From a bacterium (GTDB lineage Bacteria; Cyanobacteriota; Vampirovibrionia; Gastranaerophilales; Gastranaerophilaceae): a stretch of DNA of 64,000 nucleotides. The stretch is taken from contig JAFUEV010000042.1 of assembly GCA_017470245.1 (NCBI GenBank), forward strand, positions 1 to 64,000, written 5' to 3'. Below are positions 8,558-16,769 of the stretch, in pieces (positions within the stretch are counted from its first letter, which is position 1; each line of letters opens with the position of its first letter). A program made the position numbers and the translations under genes. Under the pieces are notes generated by a model. The model did no database searches, was not told where the DNA came from, and was given only the letters and a program-made list of their open reading frames with translations.

Positions 8558-9250
8558 TTAATTAATAAATCTATATTTTATTATTGTGATAATGGCATGA
8601 ATACCATCTTTCCAATTGATTTTTTTACCTTCATCATGAGCTCTGCCGTTGTATGAAATAGGAATTTCTTTTAATTTCGCTTTTTTCTTCAATAGTTTTG
8701 CTGTTATTTCAGGTTCAAAATCAAATCTGTTTGATTTTATTGTAATACTTTGAATAAAATCTCTTTTAAAAGCCTTATAACAGGTTTCCATATCTGTTAT
8801 TTTGGTTCCAAATAGTATATTTGTAAGCATTGTTAGGAATAAATTTGCTAATTTATTTTTTAACATAAAGTTTTTAGAATTATCCGCATTTAAAAACCTT
8901 GAGCCGTATACAACATCGGCTTCATTATTGATAAGAAAAGGAAGCAGTTTATCGTAATCATCAGGAGTATATTCCAAATCAGCATCCTGAATTACTACAA
9001 AATCACCTGTTGTTTCTGAAACAGCAGTTCTTATTGCAGCACCTTTTCCTTTATTCTTATCGTGTGACAGAACCTTGTATTTCGCTGTTAAATTTTTTAA
9101 TATTTCTCCGGTTCCGTCAGTTGAACAATCATCGACCAAAATAATTTCTTTTTCCAGACCGCAGAATTTTGCTTGTTCTACTCTGTTTAATAATTCCAAT
9201 AATGTATCTTTTTCATTATATACAGGTATAATAATGCTTACTTTTTGCAT
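8558..9250 (-). CDS. Family 2 glycosyltransferase (dolichyl-phosphate-sugar synthase type)
   Basis: This enzyme probably moves a sugar from a nucleotide donor to a polyprenyl phosphate or similar acceptor. KVSIIIPVYNEKDTL is the GT2 start, ILVDDCSTDGT holds the nucleotide-binding Asp pair, GKGAAIRTAV and VIQDADLEY supply the D-x-D-type metal site, and GSRF follows. No C-terminal membrane helices are visible (about 230 residues), so it resembles soluble DPM1-like enzymes. ATG 9250 is chosen over the TTG nine bases upstream because AGAAG lies 10 bases before it. It is divergent from the GAF/HD-GYP gene. Confidence 0.85.
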   Translation of the reverse strand: MQKVSIIIPVYNEKDTLLELLNRVEQAKFCGLEKEIILVDDCSTDGTGEILKNLTAKYKVLSHDKNKGKGAAIRTAVSETTGDFVVIQDADLEYTPDDYDKLLPFLINNEADVVYGSRFLNADNSKNFMLKNKLANLFLTMLTNILFGTKITDMETCYKAFKRDFIQSITIKSNRFDFEPEITAKLLKKKAKLKEIPISYNGRAHDEGKKINWKDGIHAIITIIKYRFIN

Positions 9251-9322
9251 AAATTTCAATCTTCTATATAAATTCTAACAAATATATTGTATAATATATT
9301 TGTTAGTTTGTTAAGGATAGAT

Positions 9323-11212
9323 ATGCCTGATAAGCATAAAAGCTTCGAAACAGTTGAAAATGCTGAAAATTTGTTAAAAAATTCAATAAAACTGTATACT
9401 TTAAAAAAATATACAGAAGCGATTGAACATCTTTCTGATGCTCATAAAATTTTTCTTGCAAACAAAAATATTGCAAAAGTTTCTGTATGTTTATCATTAA
9501 TAGGGGTTTTAAAATATTTATCAAAAGAAGAAAACTATTATAAATCATTACTTTTAATAGAAGAATCAAAATTTTTAGCAGAAAGTACAAATAATAAAAC
9601 AGTAATTGCAATAAATAAATTTGCGTTTGCGCAAGTTTATTTTTTGGAAAATAAATATGATGAGGCACTGTTTTTCCTAAAAAATTCGGTAGAAGTTTTA
9701 GATGATTACAAATTATTAAAAATAAAAGCTTATGAACTTCTGGCTTTAACATACATGAATCTGCAAAATGCCAAAACAGCCTATGAATATTTGGATAAGG
9801 CTGCAAAATACGCTGCAAAATATGAATTAAAAGAAGAATTTGATAAAATAACTCAGATGATAGAAAACTATACTATGTCAAATTCTGCAATACATCCTGC
9901 ATATAAATATAAAAAAGAAAATACGGATGAGTCAGGTCAGGATACAACATTGTTATTGGCTTTGTCAAAAATAGCAAGAACCGTAAACGCAGAAGCAAAT
10001 CTTGATAAACTTTTAATGACTATAGCAGAACAAACAAAGCTTGTTTTAAAAGCAGACAGATGCAGCGTTTTTCTATATGATAAAGATAAAAACGAATTAT
10101 GGTCAAAAGTTGCACTTGGTATGGATAGTGAAGAAATTCGTTTTTCGGCGGAAAAAGGTTTTGCCGGTTACGTTGTTAAAACAGGTGAAACTATAAGAAT
10201 AAAAGATGTATACCACGATAGCAGATTTAATAAAGAAATAGATAAACATACGGGTTATAAAACGTACAATATGCTTTGTATGCCAATAAGGAATATAAAA
10301 TTTGAAATTATTGGTGTATTTCAAGTGTTAAATAAAAAAGAAGGAGATTTTACGGACAAAGATGAAGAAATACTCCTTGCTATAGGTACAAATGCAGGTA
10401 TTGCAATCGAAAATAATGTATTATTTAACATCCAGCAGAAAATGTTAAAAGAGCAACAGGAGCTTTTTGCCGGATTTATTGATACACTCGCTGCTTCAAT
10501 AGATGCTCGTGATAAAATAACACTTGGTCATTCTAATCGAGTCAGATTATATTCAGAGCTTATATCCGAACAATTGGGACTTAATAAAGACGTTACGGAA
10601 ATAATATCAAAAGCTGCAATGCTTCATGATATAGGAAAAATAGGAATAAGAGATGCCGTTCTTCAAAAGAAAGGTACTCTTACAAAAGAAGAATATGAGC
10701 ATATAAAAGAACATGTAAAAATTACTTATGATATTTTGTGTAAAACAAATATGAATTCTTCTTTTTCTGAAATAGCTGAAATTGCAGCATCTCACCATGA
10801 GAGATATGATGGTACAGGTTATTTTAGAGGTTTAAAAGGAGAAGAAATCCCCTTTGGCGGTAGGATTTTAGCTGTAAGTGATGTATTTGATGCAATAACA
10901 TCCGTTCGTCACTATCGTGACAGAATGCCAATGAAAGAAGCACTTAAAATAATGATTGACGGGAAAAATAAACATTTTGACGGCAAAATAGTAGATGCGT
11001 TTTTGAATATCAAGTGTAATTTGATTACAGAAGTGCTTATAACCGAATATCATCTTGTTTTGAAAGAAAATGATAAAAAAATATTATCATCAGTAACATT
11101 AAAAGAATTTTATGAAATTTTAAATAAAGACAAACCAAATCCTGATGAAAAGAATATAATTGATATTTTTGGTTCATATTATATTCGTAATAACCAAACA
11201 GCAAACATATAA
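9323..11212 (+). CDS. TPR-like/GAF/HD-GYP protein, putative c-di-GMP phosphodiesterase
   Basis: HD-GYP domains hydrolyse cyclic di-GMP, a second messenger controlling motility and surface life. About 629 residues: a helical TPR-like N-terminus (to about 190), a GAF sensor domain (about 205-370) and an HD-GYP domain (about 385-560) with HDIGKIGI and HHERYDGTGYFRGLKGEEIP. The name-giving Gly-Tyr-Pro reads Gly-Tyr-Phe here (10817-10825); the metal-binding histidines and aspartates are kept. ATG 9323 follows AAGGATAG and is preferred to the in-frame ATG 12 codons upstream. The response regulator starts nine bases after the stop, suggesting one signalling unit. Confidence 0.88.
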   Translation: MPDKHKSFETVENAENLLKNSIKLYTLKKYTEAIEHLSDAHKIFLANKNIAKVSVCLSLIGVLKYLSKEENYYKSLLLIEESKFLAESTNNKTVIAINKFAFAQVYFLENKYDEALFFLKNSVEVLDDYKLLKIKAYELLALTYMNLQNAKTAYEYLDKAAKYAAKYELKEEFDKITQMIENYTMSNSAIHPAYKYKKENTDESGQDTTLLLALSKIARTVNAEANLDKLLMTIAEQTKLVLKADRCSVFLYDKDKNELWSKVALGMDSEEIRFSAEKGFAGYVVKTGETIRIKDVYHDSRFNKEIDKHTGYKTYNMLCMPIRNIKFEIIGVFQVLNKKEGDFTDKDEEILLAIGTNAGIAIENNVLFNIQQKMLKEQQELFAGFIDTLAASIDARDKITLGHSNRVRLYSELISEQLGLNKDVTEIISKAAMLHDIGKIGIRDAVLQKKGTLTKEEYEHIKEHVKITYDILCKTNMNSSFSEIAEIAASHHERYDGTGYFRGLKGEEIPFGGRILAVSDVFDAITSVRHYRDRMPMKEALKIMIDGKNKHFDGKIVDAFLNIKCNLITEVLITEYHLVLKENDKKILSSVTLKEFYEILNKDKPNPDEKNIIDIFGSYYIRNNQTANI

Positions 11213-11221
11213 GGATTAAAA

Positions 11222-11881
11222 ATGTATAAAGTACTAATAGTAGAAGATCATGCGTTAATCAGATTCGGATTAAAAACAGCATTTGAATCAAAAGATTTTA
11301 TTTCAGATATATATGAGTCTGCAAATGCCGAAGATGCTATTTCCTTAGTTCAAAATCATAAAGTAGATGCGGTTATTATGGATTTGGGTTTGCCTGTTAT
11401 GAACGGGATTGATGCAACAAAAGCGATTAAATCTATTAATAAAGATATAAAAATAATAATTTTAACATCTCATAATAGTGAACAAGACGTAATTGAATCA
11501 ATTAAATCCGGTGCAAATGCGTACTGTTCAAAAGATATAAGCCCTGATAAACTTGCGGATATATTATTATCAGTAATGGATGGTGCTGCTTGGTTCGACC
11601 CTAAAATTGCAAATGTTGTACTAAATTCTGTCTCAAATACAAGTAAAATCCCTAATTATATGTTGGATAATAATTATAATCTTACAGACAGAGAACAGGA
11701 AGTTCTTGAATATATATGTGAAGGATTAAATAACGGAGAAATTTCAAAAATTTTAGATGTTAGTATTAATACCGTTAAAGTCCACGTAAGCAGTATTATA
11801 CAAAAACTTGGAGTTGAAGACAGAACACAAGTTGTTGTAAAAGCATTAAGAAATAAACAATTTAAAGAAAAACAATTATAA
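11222..11881 (+). CDS. NarL/FixJ-type response regulator
   Basis: A 219-residue transcription factor. The receiver domain (1-120) has the acidic start VEDH, phospho-acceptor Asp in AVIMDLGLPVMNG, Thr in ILTSH and Lys in YCSKD. The C-terminal LuxR-type helix-turn-helix (about 150-212) reads LTDREQEVLEYICEGLNNGE then a typical recognition helix NTVKVHV. No histidine kinase lies next to it; the upstream GAF/HD-GYP gene may feed into the same response. Target genes are unknown. Its stop lies only two bases from the convergent gene's stop. Confidence 0.93.
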   Translation: MYKVLIVEDHALIRFGLKTAFESKDFISDIYESANAEDAISLVQNHKVDAVIMDLGLPVMNGIDATKAIKSINKDIKIIILTSHNSEQDVIESIKSGANAYCSKDISPDKLADILLSVMDGAAWFDPKIANVVLNSVSNTSKIPNYMLDNNYNLTDREQEVLEYICEGLNNGEISKILDVSINTVKVHVSSIIQKLGVEDRTQVVVKALRNKQFKEKQL

Positions 11882-11883
11882 AC

Positions 11884-13416
11884 TTATTTTTTTTCTTCTT
11901 CAAATTGTCTTAATCCGGGTGCGGCAGCACTTCCTGTTTTCATTTTTGTGATTGCATATTGGAGTTTCGGAATTGCAAAACCTAATGCGAAAGCGGAAAC
12001 ACCCATAGCAACTGCTCTAAAGCCGGCAGACATTGCGAAATTTTTTACGTTTACTTTCTTTAGAATTTCTTCATTAATAATTCCATTGTTATGTTTTTTC
12101 GCTGCTTCTATAACCGCTTGACCGTATTCATCTATATTATTTCTGAATGATGTTATTTTTTTCATAGGAATAAATTTTAATGGGTTAGTTAGAGCTTCGC
12201 CGAATTTTCCTTTAAACAAACCCTGCATAAATTCAGGAGTGTTAATAGAACCGTTCTTTAATACATCGGCAACTTGCTGTTTTGTTAATACTGCGCCTAT
12301 TTCAGCTTGTTCCGGTTGTAACTTTGCCATTTCTGCTGCTTTTTTAAGAGTTTCGGGGTCTGTTATATGTTTTGCAACTTCGCTCAATGCAACAACTTCG
12401 TCTTTAAACGGTATTTCTGCCATTAGTGCTTCTGCTTCTTTACTCAAAACACCTATTGTTTTTTCTGTAAAAGTTTTAACATCCATTGAACCGCCAGCTT
12501 GTTTTATTTGTTCAAGCATATTGTTGTGCAGCTCTTTTGCTGCTACAGGATCTATATTTGTTAAGTTTTTACTTCCTGTAAGAGCTTGTAAGCCCTTATA
12601 TATTAATGGTGTGCTCGCATAATAGAAGAACGGACTCATTGAATCCCTAAAGAAATATTCTCTTGCTTCATCTGCATTTCTTGCTGTTGTAACACGTCCT
12701 GTTAATATACCTACGTCGGTTGTTAACATTTTTGCTATTCTGTTATTTTCTAATACATGAGCTACAGTTGTTATTGGAACACCTTTGAATGATTGTGTTG
12801 AATTGTTTGAACTTATTCTTTTGTCAAATGCATCAAATGTATGGTTTTCCATTATATTAATCGGTTTGCTTTTTTCATTGACCTTTTTGTCCATATTATT
12901 TTCCATTTTATTTCTGGACATTAGTCTTTCTGTTATAGCTTGATTGATTTTGGGAAGTGCAAAACCGACAAATGCTGTAGCAAGTATTGAAGATATTGCT
13001 ATTTTAGAAAATTTAAATACGGCAAGTTTATTAGCCATTGCATCATTTGCATTTAAATTTTTCTTCAGATTATCAAACGGAGTTCTTAATGCATCTTTTC
13101 CTACATCAAATTCTGTTTCTGGTAATTTAAGTACATTTTTACCAACAAAATTACCTATTTTGTTAAAAATATCAACGCCTTTCATCCAAAATACGGCAGA
13201 AACAACATCATCCGTAAATCTTTCACGAAATTCATTTTTTCCGCCTCTTTTGTAGGCATTATAACCTCTACCACCTGTCACAGAAGTTTCAAGTGCAATT
13301 GTTGTCGCAAGAGAATCAGGATTTGCGAGCAATCTTATTGCTTCTCTTCCGCCTTTGAAATTTGTATTAGCATTATTAACTTTCTGCTGTGTATTATATA
13401 TATTATTTATGCGCAT
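11884..13416 (-). CDS. Large hypothetical protein with NFKGG N-terminal motif
   Basis: A 510-residue protein. The N-terminus runs Met-Arg-Ile, an Asn/Gln-rich stretch, then TNFKGGREAIRLL: the same short Phe-containing motif as several unrelated proteins here. Alanine-rich hydrophobic segments near residues 140-160 and near the C-terminus (GFRAVAMGVSAFALGFAIP) may be membrane-associated. Two similar blocks (ending ALPKINQAITERL and AIPKLQYAITKM) suggest an internal duplication flanking a helical middle. No known domain is recognised. Related proteins are probably lineage-specific. The gene stands alone on its strand. Confidence 0.75.
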   Translation of the reverse strand: MRINNIYNTQQKVNNANTNFKGGREAIRLLANPDSLATTIALETSVTGGRGYNAYKRGGKNEFRERFTDDVVSAVFWMKGVDIFNKIGNFVGKNVLKLPETEFDVGKDALRTPFDNLKKNLNANDAMANKLAVFKFSKIAISSILATAFVGFALPKINQAITERLMSRNKMENNMDKKVNEKSKPINIMENHTFDAFDKRISSNNSTQSFKGVPITTVAHVLENNRIAKMLTTDVGILTGRVTTARNADEAREYFFRDSMSPFFYYASTPLIYKGLQALTGSKNLTNIDPVAAKELHNNMLEQIKQAGGSMDVKTFTEKTIGVLSKEAEALMAEIPFKDEVVALSEVAKHITDPETLKKAAEMAKLQPEQAEIGAVLTKQQVADVLKNGSINTPEFMQGLFKGKFGEALTNPLKFIPMKKITSFRNNIDEYGQAVIEAAKKHNNGIINEEILKKVNVKNFAMSAGFRAVAMGVSAFALGFAIPKLQYAITKMKTGSAAAPGLRQFEEEKK

Positions 13417-13518
13417 TAACTACCATTACATTTATATATTATTCCGAGGATTTTAAAAACAAGTAAACATGTTTTTTTGCCTATTTTGGGAGAAAATTAA
13501 AAAAAATTAATATTTCTC

Positions 13519-13546
13519 TTTACTTTAAACCTTTTAATTATATAAT
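13519..13546 (+). promoter_or_regulatory. Promoter of rpsT
   Basis: TTTACT (13519-13524) and TATAAT (13541-13546) are 16 bases apart. The predicted start site leaves a leader of about 65 bases before the rpsT ATG. Confidence 0.5.
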
Positions 13547-13619
13547 AAACATACTCACTAATCCTCAATGCAGATTGTAATGTAAACATTATCAACTGAC
13601 ATTAGAAAGGAAAAACATC

Positions 13620-13892
13620 ATGGCAAATATAAAATCCGCTAAAAAAAGAATTTTAACAGCAGAAAGAAATTATGAAAGAAACGTTGCTTTTAAGTCTTCT
13701 ATTAAAACTGCAGTTAAAAAAGTTATTGTTTTAGCGCAAGCCAAAGAAAAAGACCAAGCAGCAATTAATGCAGCTCTTTCTCAAGCATATCAATTATGCG
13801 ATAAAGCTGCTTCTAAAGGTATTATTCATAAAAATACCGCTGCAAGAAAAAAATCAAGATTAACTAGAGCTATTAATAAGCTAATGGCATAA
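13620..13892 (+). CDS. rpsT: 30S ribosomal protein S20
   Basis: S20 binds 16S rRNA in the small subunit. The 90-residue, very basic helical protein begins MANIKSAKKRI, has the conserved internal AAINAALSQAYQLCDKAASKG and KNTAARKKSRLTRAINKL near the end, all typical. GAAAGG lies 10 bases before the ATG. A strong terminator follows, so it is transcribed alone. Confidence 0.97.
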   Translation: MANIKSAKKRILTAERNYERNVAFKSSIKTAVKKVIVLAQAKEKDQAAINAALSQAYQLCDKAASKGIIHKNTAARKKSRLTRAINKLMA

Positions 13893-13913
13893 TTAAAGAT
13901 TTTTTAAGGTTAA

Positions 13914-13945
13914 AAAAGCTCCTTTTTTAAGGAGCTTTTCTTTTT
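13914..13945 (+). terminator. Rho-independent terminator of rpsT
   Basis: AAAAGCTCCTT and AAGGAGCTTTT form a perfect stem around TTTT, followed by CTTTTT. The arrangement also serves the convergent minus-strand gene ending at 13969. Confidence 0.9.
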
Positions 13946-13968
13946 ATATTATTAATAATTTATTTTTG

Positions 13969-14211
13969 TTAACCTACTAAGCCTGAATCATCATATTCAG
14001 ATGCCTTTACCATAATAGCGTGTTCAACAGGATTTTCCTTTTTTATTGATGTATCAAAAGGAGTCTCTTCAAAACTGTATTCGTCTTTTACTCTTTTTAA
14101 TTGGTTTTCATCGACTAATTTTTTTGCTAATTCTGCAATTTCATATACTAGTTGATATCTGTTTTCTGTTGTTTCATTAAGTTCCCATGCTATTTTTATA
14201 ATTTGGTTCAT
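13969..14211 (-). CDS. rpoZ: Probable RNA polymerase omega subunit
   Basis: Omega is a small subunit that helps fold and hold the beta' subunit of RNA polymerase. The 80-residue protein has ENRYQLVYEIAELAKKL, matching the family's NRY-x-L-V-x-x-A-x-x-A-K motif, and NPVEHAI, matching the conserved Pro-Val-x-x-Ala-(Ile/Leu) segment. It then ends in a variable tail. ATG 14211 is used because GGAGGAATT lies just before it; an upstream in-frame start lacks such a site. The call rests on short motifs and the right length, so an unrelated small protein is possible. Confidence 0.65.
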   Translation of the reverse strand: MNQIIKIAWELNETTENRYQLVYEIAELAKKLVDENQLKRVKDEYSFEETPFDTSIKKENPVEHAIMVKASEYDDSGLVG

Positions 14212-14320
14212 AATTCCTCCAATAAATTCAGTTAATAAAATAATACTATGCTCATTTTTTAATATCAAGAGAATAACTTAAACCGGTTAAAAAGAATGTA
14301 AACTTTTGTAATGCGGTGAA

Positions 14321-14434
14321 AAATCATGTCATGACATGATTTGCCGGGAAATGGTATTTTTTGTGGTCCTTGTATTAAAAAATGTAAAAGTGAATTTAAT
14401 TCATGGAAAACCATGCCCTGACATGCTTTTCATG
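14321..14434. promoter_or_regulatory. CATG palindrome cluster between rpoZ and the TPR gene
   Basis: This 318-base gap between divergent genes holds a perfect 22-base palindrome (14321-14342) built from three CATG units starting at 14325, 14330 and 14335. Four more start at 14402, 14412, 14422 and 14431, nearly one helical turn apart. The pattern suggests operators for a dimeric regulator acting on one or both flanking genes. Nothing else was recognised in the gap. Confidence 0.45.
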
Positions 14435-14529
14435 ATTTTGATTTTTTTATTATCAATATTTCTGTAGCCCTGTTATATCAAGTAATTTTACAATGAATAC
14501 GGTAGAAGTATCAGTTATTAAAAGAAAAT

Positions 14530-15108
14530 ATGCAAAATACGGAAAATAATTTATATATAAACAGGGGAAATATAATTAATATCAAATCGGAAATCCTTTG
14601 CAGAGAAGCTGAAGATGATTTTTTCTATTTCAATAATATTAATGCTGCCTATAAAAAATTGAATGAATCTGTTAAATTAACTCCAAATCATATCAAAAGT
14701 ATCATTTTACTGGCTGATGTATCCTTTATTAAAGGATATATCAGAAAATCATTAAAGCTATTTAATAAAGCAGAGCAAATGGGATGCCATTCTGCAAAAA
14801 TATATGCTTCAATTGCAAATTGCAACAATGTTTTGGGCAATTATTCAGAGGCTTTAAAAAATTGTAATAAGGCTATAGAAAGAATTAATTTCGAGAATTT
14901 TATTATTTATTCTCAGGTTGTTGAAATGAAAATTAATATTCTTATTCAGCAAAAACAATATAAAAAGGCATATATAACTTTTATTAAGGCTCAAAATATT
15001 TTAGATAAAAATTCTTTAAAAAGCATATATAATATTAGTTATGAACTTTTAAACAAAAAAATTAACGTTCATAATCGATTAATGCAGTCGCATTTGAAAA
15101 TAGTATAA
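14530..15108 (+). CDS. TPR-repeat protein
   Basis: A 192-residue, all-helical protein with at least three tetratricopeptide-like repeats (about residues 35-150), for example the unit ending YSEALKNCNKAIERI with its Ala/Leu/Tyr spacing. TPR proteins act as protein-binding scaffolds. There is no signal peptide or membrane span, so it is probably cytoplasmic. It starts 24 bases upstream of the flippase-like gene on the same strand and may be translated from the same message. The RBS is weak, so the exact start is uncertain. Confidence 0.75.
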   Translation: MQNTENNLYINRGNIINIKSEILCREAEDDFFYFNNINAAYKKLNESVKLTPNHIKSIILLADVSFIKGYIRKSLKLFNKAEQMGCHSAKIYASIANCNNVLGNYSEALKNCNKAIERINFENFIIYSQVVEMKINILIQQKQYKKAYITFIKAQNILDKNSLKSIYNISYELLNKKINVHNRLMQSHLKIV

Positions 15109-15132
15109 CAGGTTTGGTTTAGGGAAGAAGAA

Positions 15133-16143
15133 GTGAAAAAGAATATAAAGCGAATCCTTTTATTAATGGTCACAATTGTTTTTTTATATTTCGTTTTTGT
15201 GAACCTTGATGTAAAAGAATTAATACGAATAATTAAAAATTTCAATCCGATATATATAATATTTTTGGTGATATCAATAATAACAGGACTGACGGCAAGA
15301 GCATTATGCTTCAAAATGTTAATGTCAAAGACAGCAAACCTACCTATAAAAGAAATGGCCCCTCTTTGTATAACAGGTGCTGCGCTTAATATTGTATTAC
15401 CTGCAAGAGCAGGTGATATATTTAGAGCTTTTTGGGTCGGACAAAAATATAACATTAATAAATTAAAAGTATTTGGGACTGTAATGTTGGAAAGAATGTT
15501 TGATACTTTTGTTATTTTTTGTTTTCTGATTATTTGTGTAACTTTTTATCATAGAAATCCTCTAGCTATGAATTTATGTATATTCGCGGGTGTTACTATG
15601 TCTGCTTTTGCTATATTTGCGTTTATCTCTTTTAAATATAATAAAACAGACGTAATATGTAATTATTTGATTTCAAAAACAAAAAATTTCCCGTTTTCTG
15701 AACATATACATAAACTTATTTCATTTGTAAATAAAACTTGTAATTCGTTTTTTAACGGATTTGAAATCATGGACTCTCCGTTAAAACTGTTAGGCGTAAT
15801 ATGTTCATCATTTACTATTTGGGCGGTCGAATGTTTGAATTTTTATATAGTATTATCGGCATTCGGTTATCATTTGCATTGGTCTGTGACCTTATTTATA
15901 ATATGTTTTATAGCACTTGCTTGTATGGTACCTTCAACTTCAATATTTATAGGACCGTATCAAATGGCCGTTATTGCTGCATTCTCAATATATGATGTAG
16001 GAAAAGAATCAGCTCTTGCCATATCTTTTGTAGAACAAGCAGTTGTTGTAATTACAACTTCTGTAGTTGCGACAATATTCCTATTACAAAATAATATTTC
16101 TTATAAAGAGTTAAAACAGGATATCAAGCAAAAAGCCGAATAA
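15133..16143 (+). CDS. Flippase-like membrane protein (YbhN/UPF0104, LPG-synthase TM-domain family)
   Basis: A 336-residue integral membrane protein with about eight hydrophobic helices. Family marks include the polar GAALNIVLPARAGDIFRAFW segment near residue 85-105, with conserved Pro-Ala-Arg-Ala-Gly-Asp, and VMLERMFD just after. A later PSTSIFIGPYQMA segment near 255-270 is also typical. Members of this superfamily form the membrane half of MprF or act near glycan and lipid-carrier genes, and lipid translocation is the usual proposal. GTG 15133 is the start, after AGGGAAG. The substrate is not evident. Confidence 0.8.
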   Translation: MKKNIKRILLLMVTIVFLYFVFVNLDVKELIRIIKNFNPIYIIFLVISIITGLTARALCFKMLMSKTANLPIKEMAPLCITGAALNIVLPARAGDIFRAFWVGQKYNINKLKVFGTVMLERMFDTFVIFCFLIICVTFYHRNPLAMNLCIFAGVTMSAFAIFAFISFKYNKTDVICNYLISKTKNFPFSEHIHKLISFVNKTCNSFFNGFEIMDSPLKLLGVICSSFTIWAVECLNFYIVLSAFGYHLHWSVTLFIICFIALACMVPSTSIFIGPYQMAVIAAFSIYDVGKESALAISFVEQAVVVITTSVVATIFLLQNNISYKELKQDIKQKAE

Positions 16144-16257
16144 ATGCTATAAAAATTTTAATAAACATAAAAAGTTGGACAATGAGCAGATTTTTTGAGC
16201 TTGACTTTAAAAAGTGAAACAAGAGTTTAATTTAAAGAAGGTGTTATACTTTTATCT

Positions 16258-16695
16258 ATGAAAATTAATGTTAATGATGAAAAAGAACTTGGCTTTATAG
16301 CGTTATTGTTTACTTCTATTGTTTTATTTATATATTCATTTTTCTTTTTTCAAGATAATTTAAATTGTCCTAAGGACAGTTCAATATGTACATTCTCTCA
16401 TCAATCTGTTTTGAAAACCAATACGGTGTCAATTCCTTTGAACTTTGATGAAATAAAAGGGATACATAAAAAAAGAATCTTTTTATGTGGAAGAAGGAAA
16501 GCTACACTTTATTTTGTGGATTTAGCGGATAATAGGAGAATAGAAATCCCTCAAAAAATATATGAGGATTATAAATTATTTATACAAAATCAAAAAGAGT
16601 ACGAGTTCAATTCATCCTCAATAATAGGTTATAATATACTTTTAGCGATATTATTTCTTATTTTTGCAATATCTTTGAAAATAAGTAAAAAATAA
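16258..16695 (+). CDS. Two-span membrane protein, 145 aa
   Basis: A hydrophobic helix at about residues 12-31, a soluble middle of about 90 residues with two Cys (CPKDSSIC) and basic patches (KKRIFLCGRRKA), and a second helix at about 120-140. The middle resembles PH-like or stress-response inner membrane domains only in layout, and I do not recognise the family. A GAAGGTG sits 18 bases before the ATG, so the start is plausible. A strong shared terminator follows. Confidence 0.65.
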   Translation: MKINVNDEKELGFIALLFTSIVLFIYSFFFFQDNLNCPKDSSICTFSHQSVLKTNTVSIPLNFDEIKGIHKKRIFLCGRRKATLYFVDLADNRRIEIPQKIYEDYKLFIQNQKEYEFNSSSIIGYNILLAILFLIFAISLKISKK

Positions 16696-16717
16696 ATTAA
16701 TAGTGATTGTATAAAAC

Positions 16718-16743
16718 AAGCGAGCTTTTGTAAAAGCTCGCTT
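16718..16743. terminator. Bidirectional terminator
   Basis: AAGCGAGCTTTT and AAAAGCTCGCTT form a perfect 12-bp stem around GT, between the convergent genes ending at 16695 and 16770. Confidence 0.85.
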
Positions 16744-16769
16744 AATTATGATATAAAAAGTATTTTAAA

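Noticed and set aside
12239-12622. Plus-strand reading frame opposite the 510-aa gene
   Set aside because: It is an antisense shadow without RBS or promoter and has the Ser/Phe/Cys-rich composition expected from the opposite strand.
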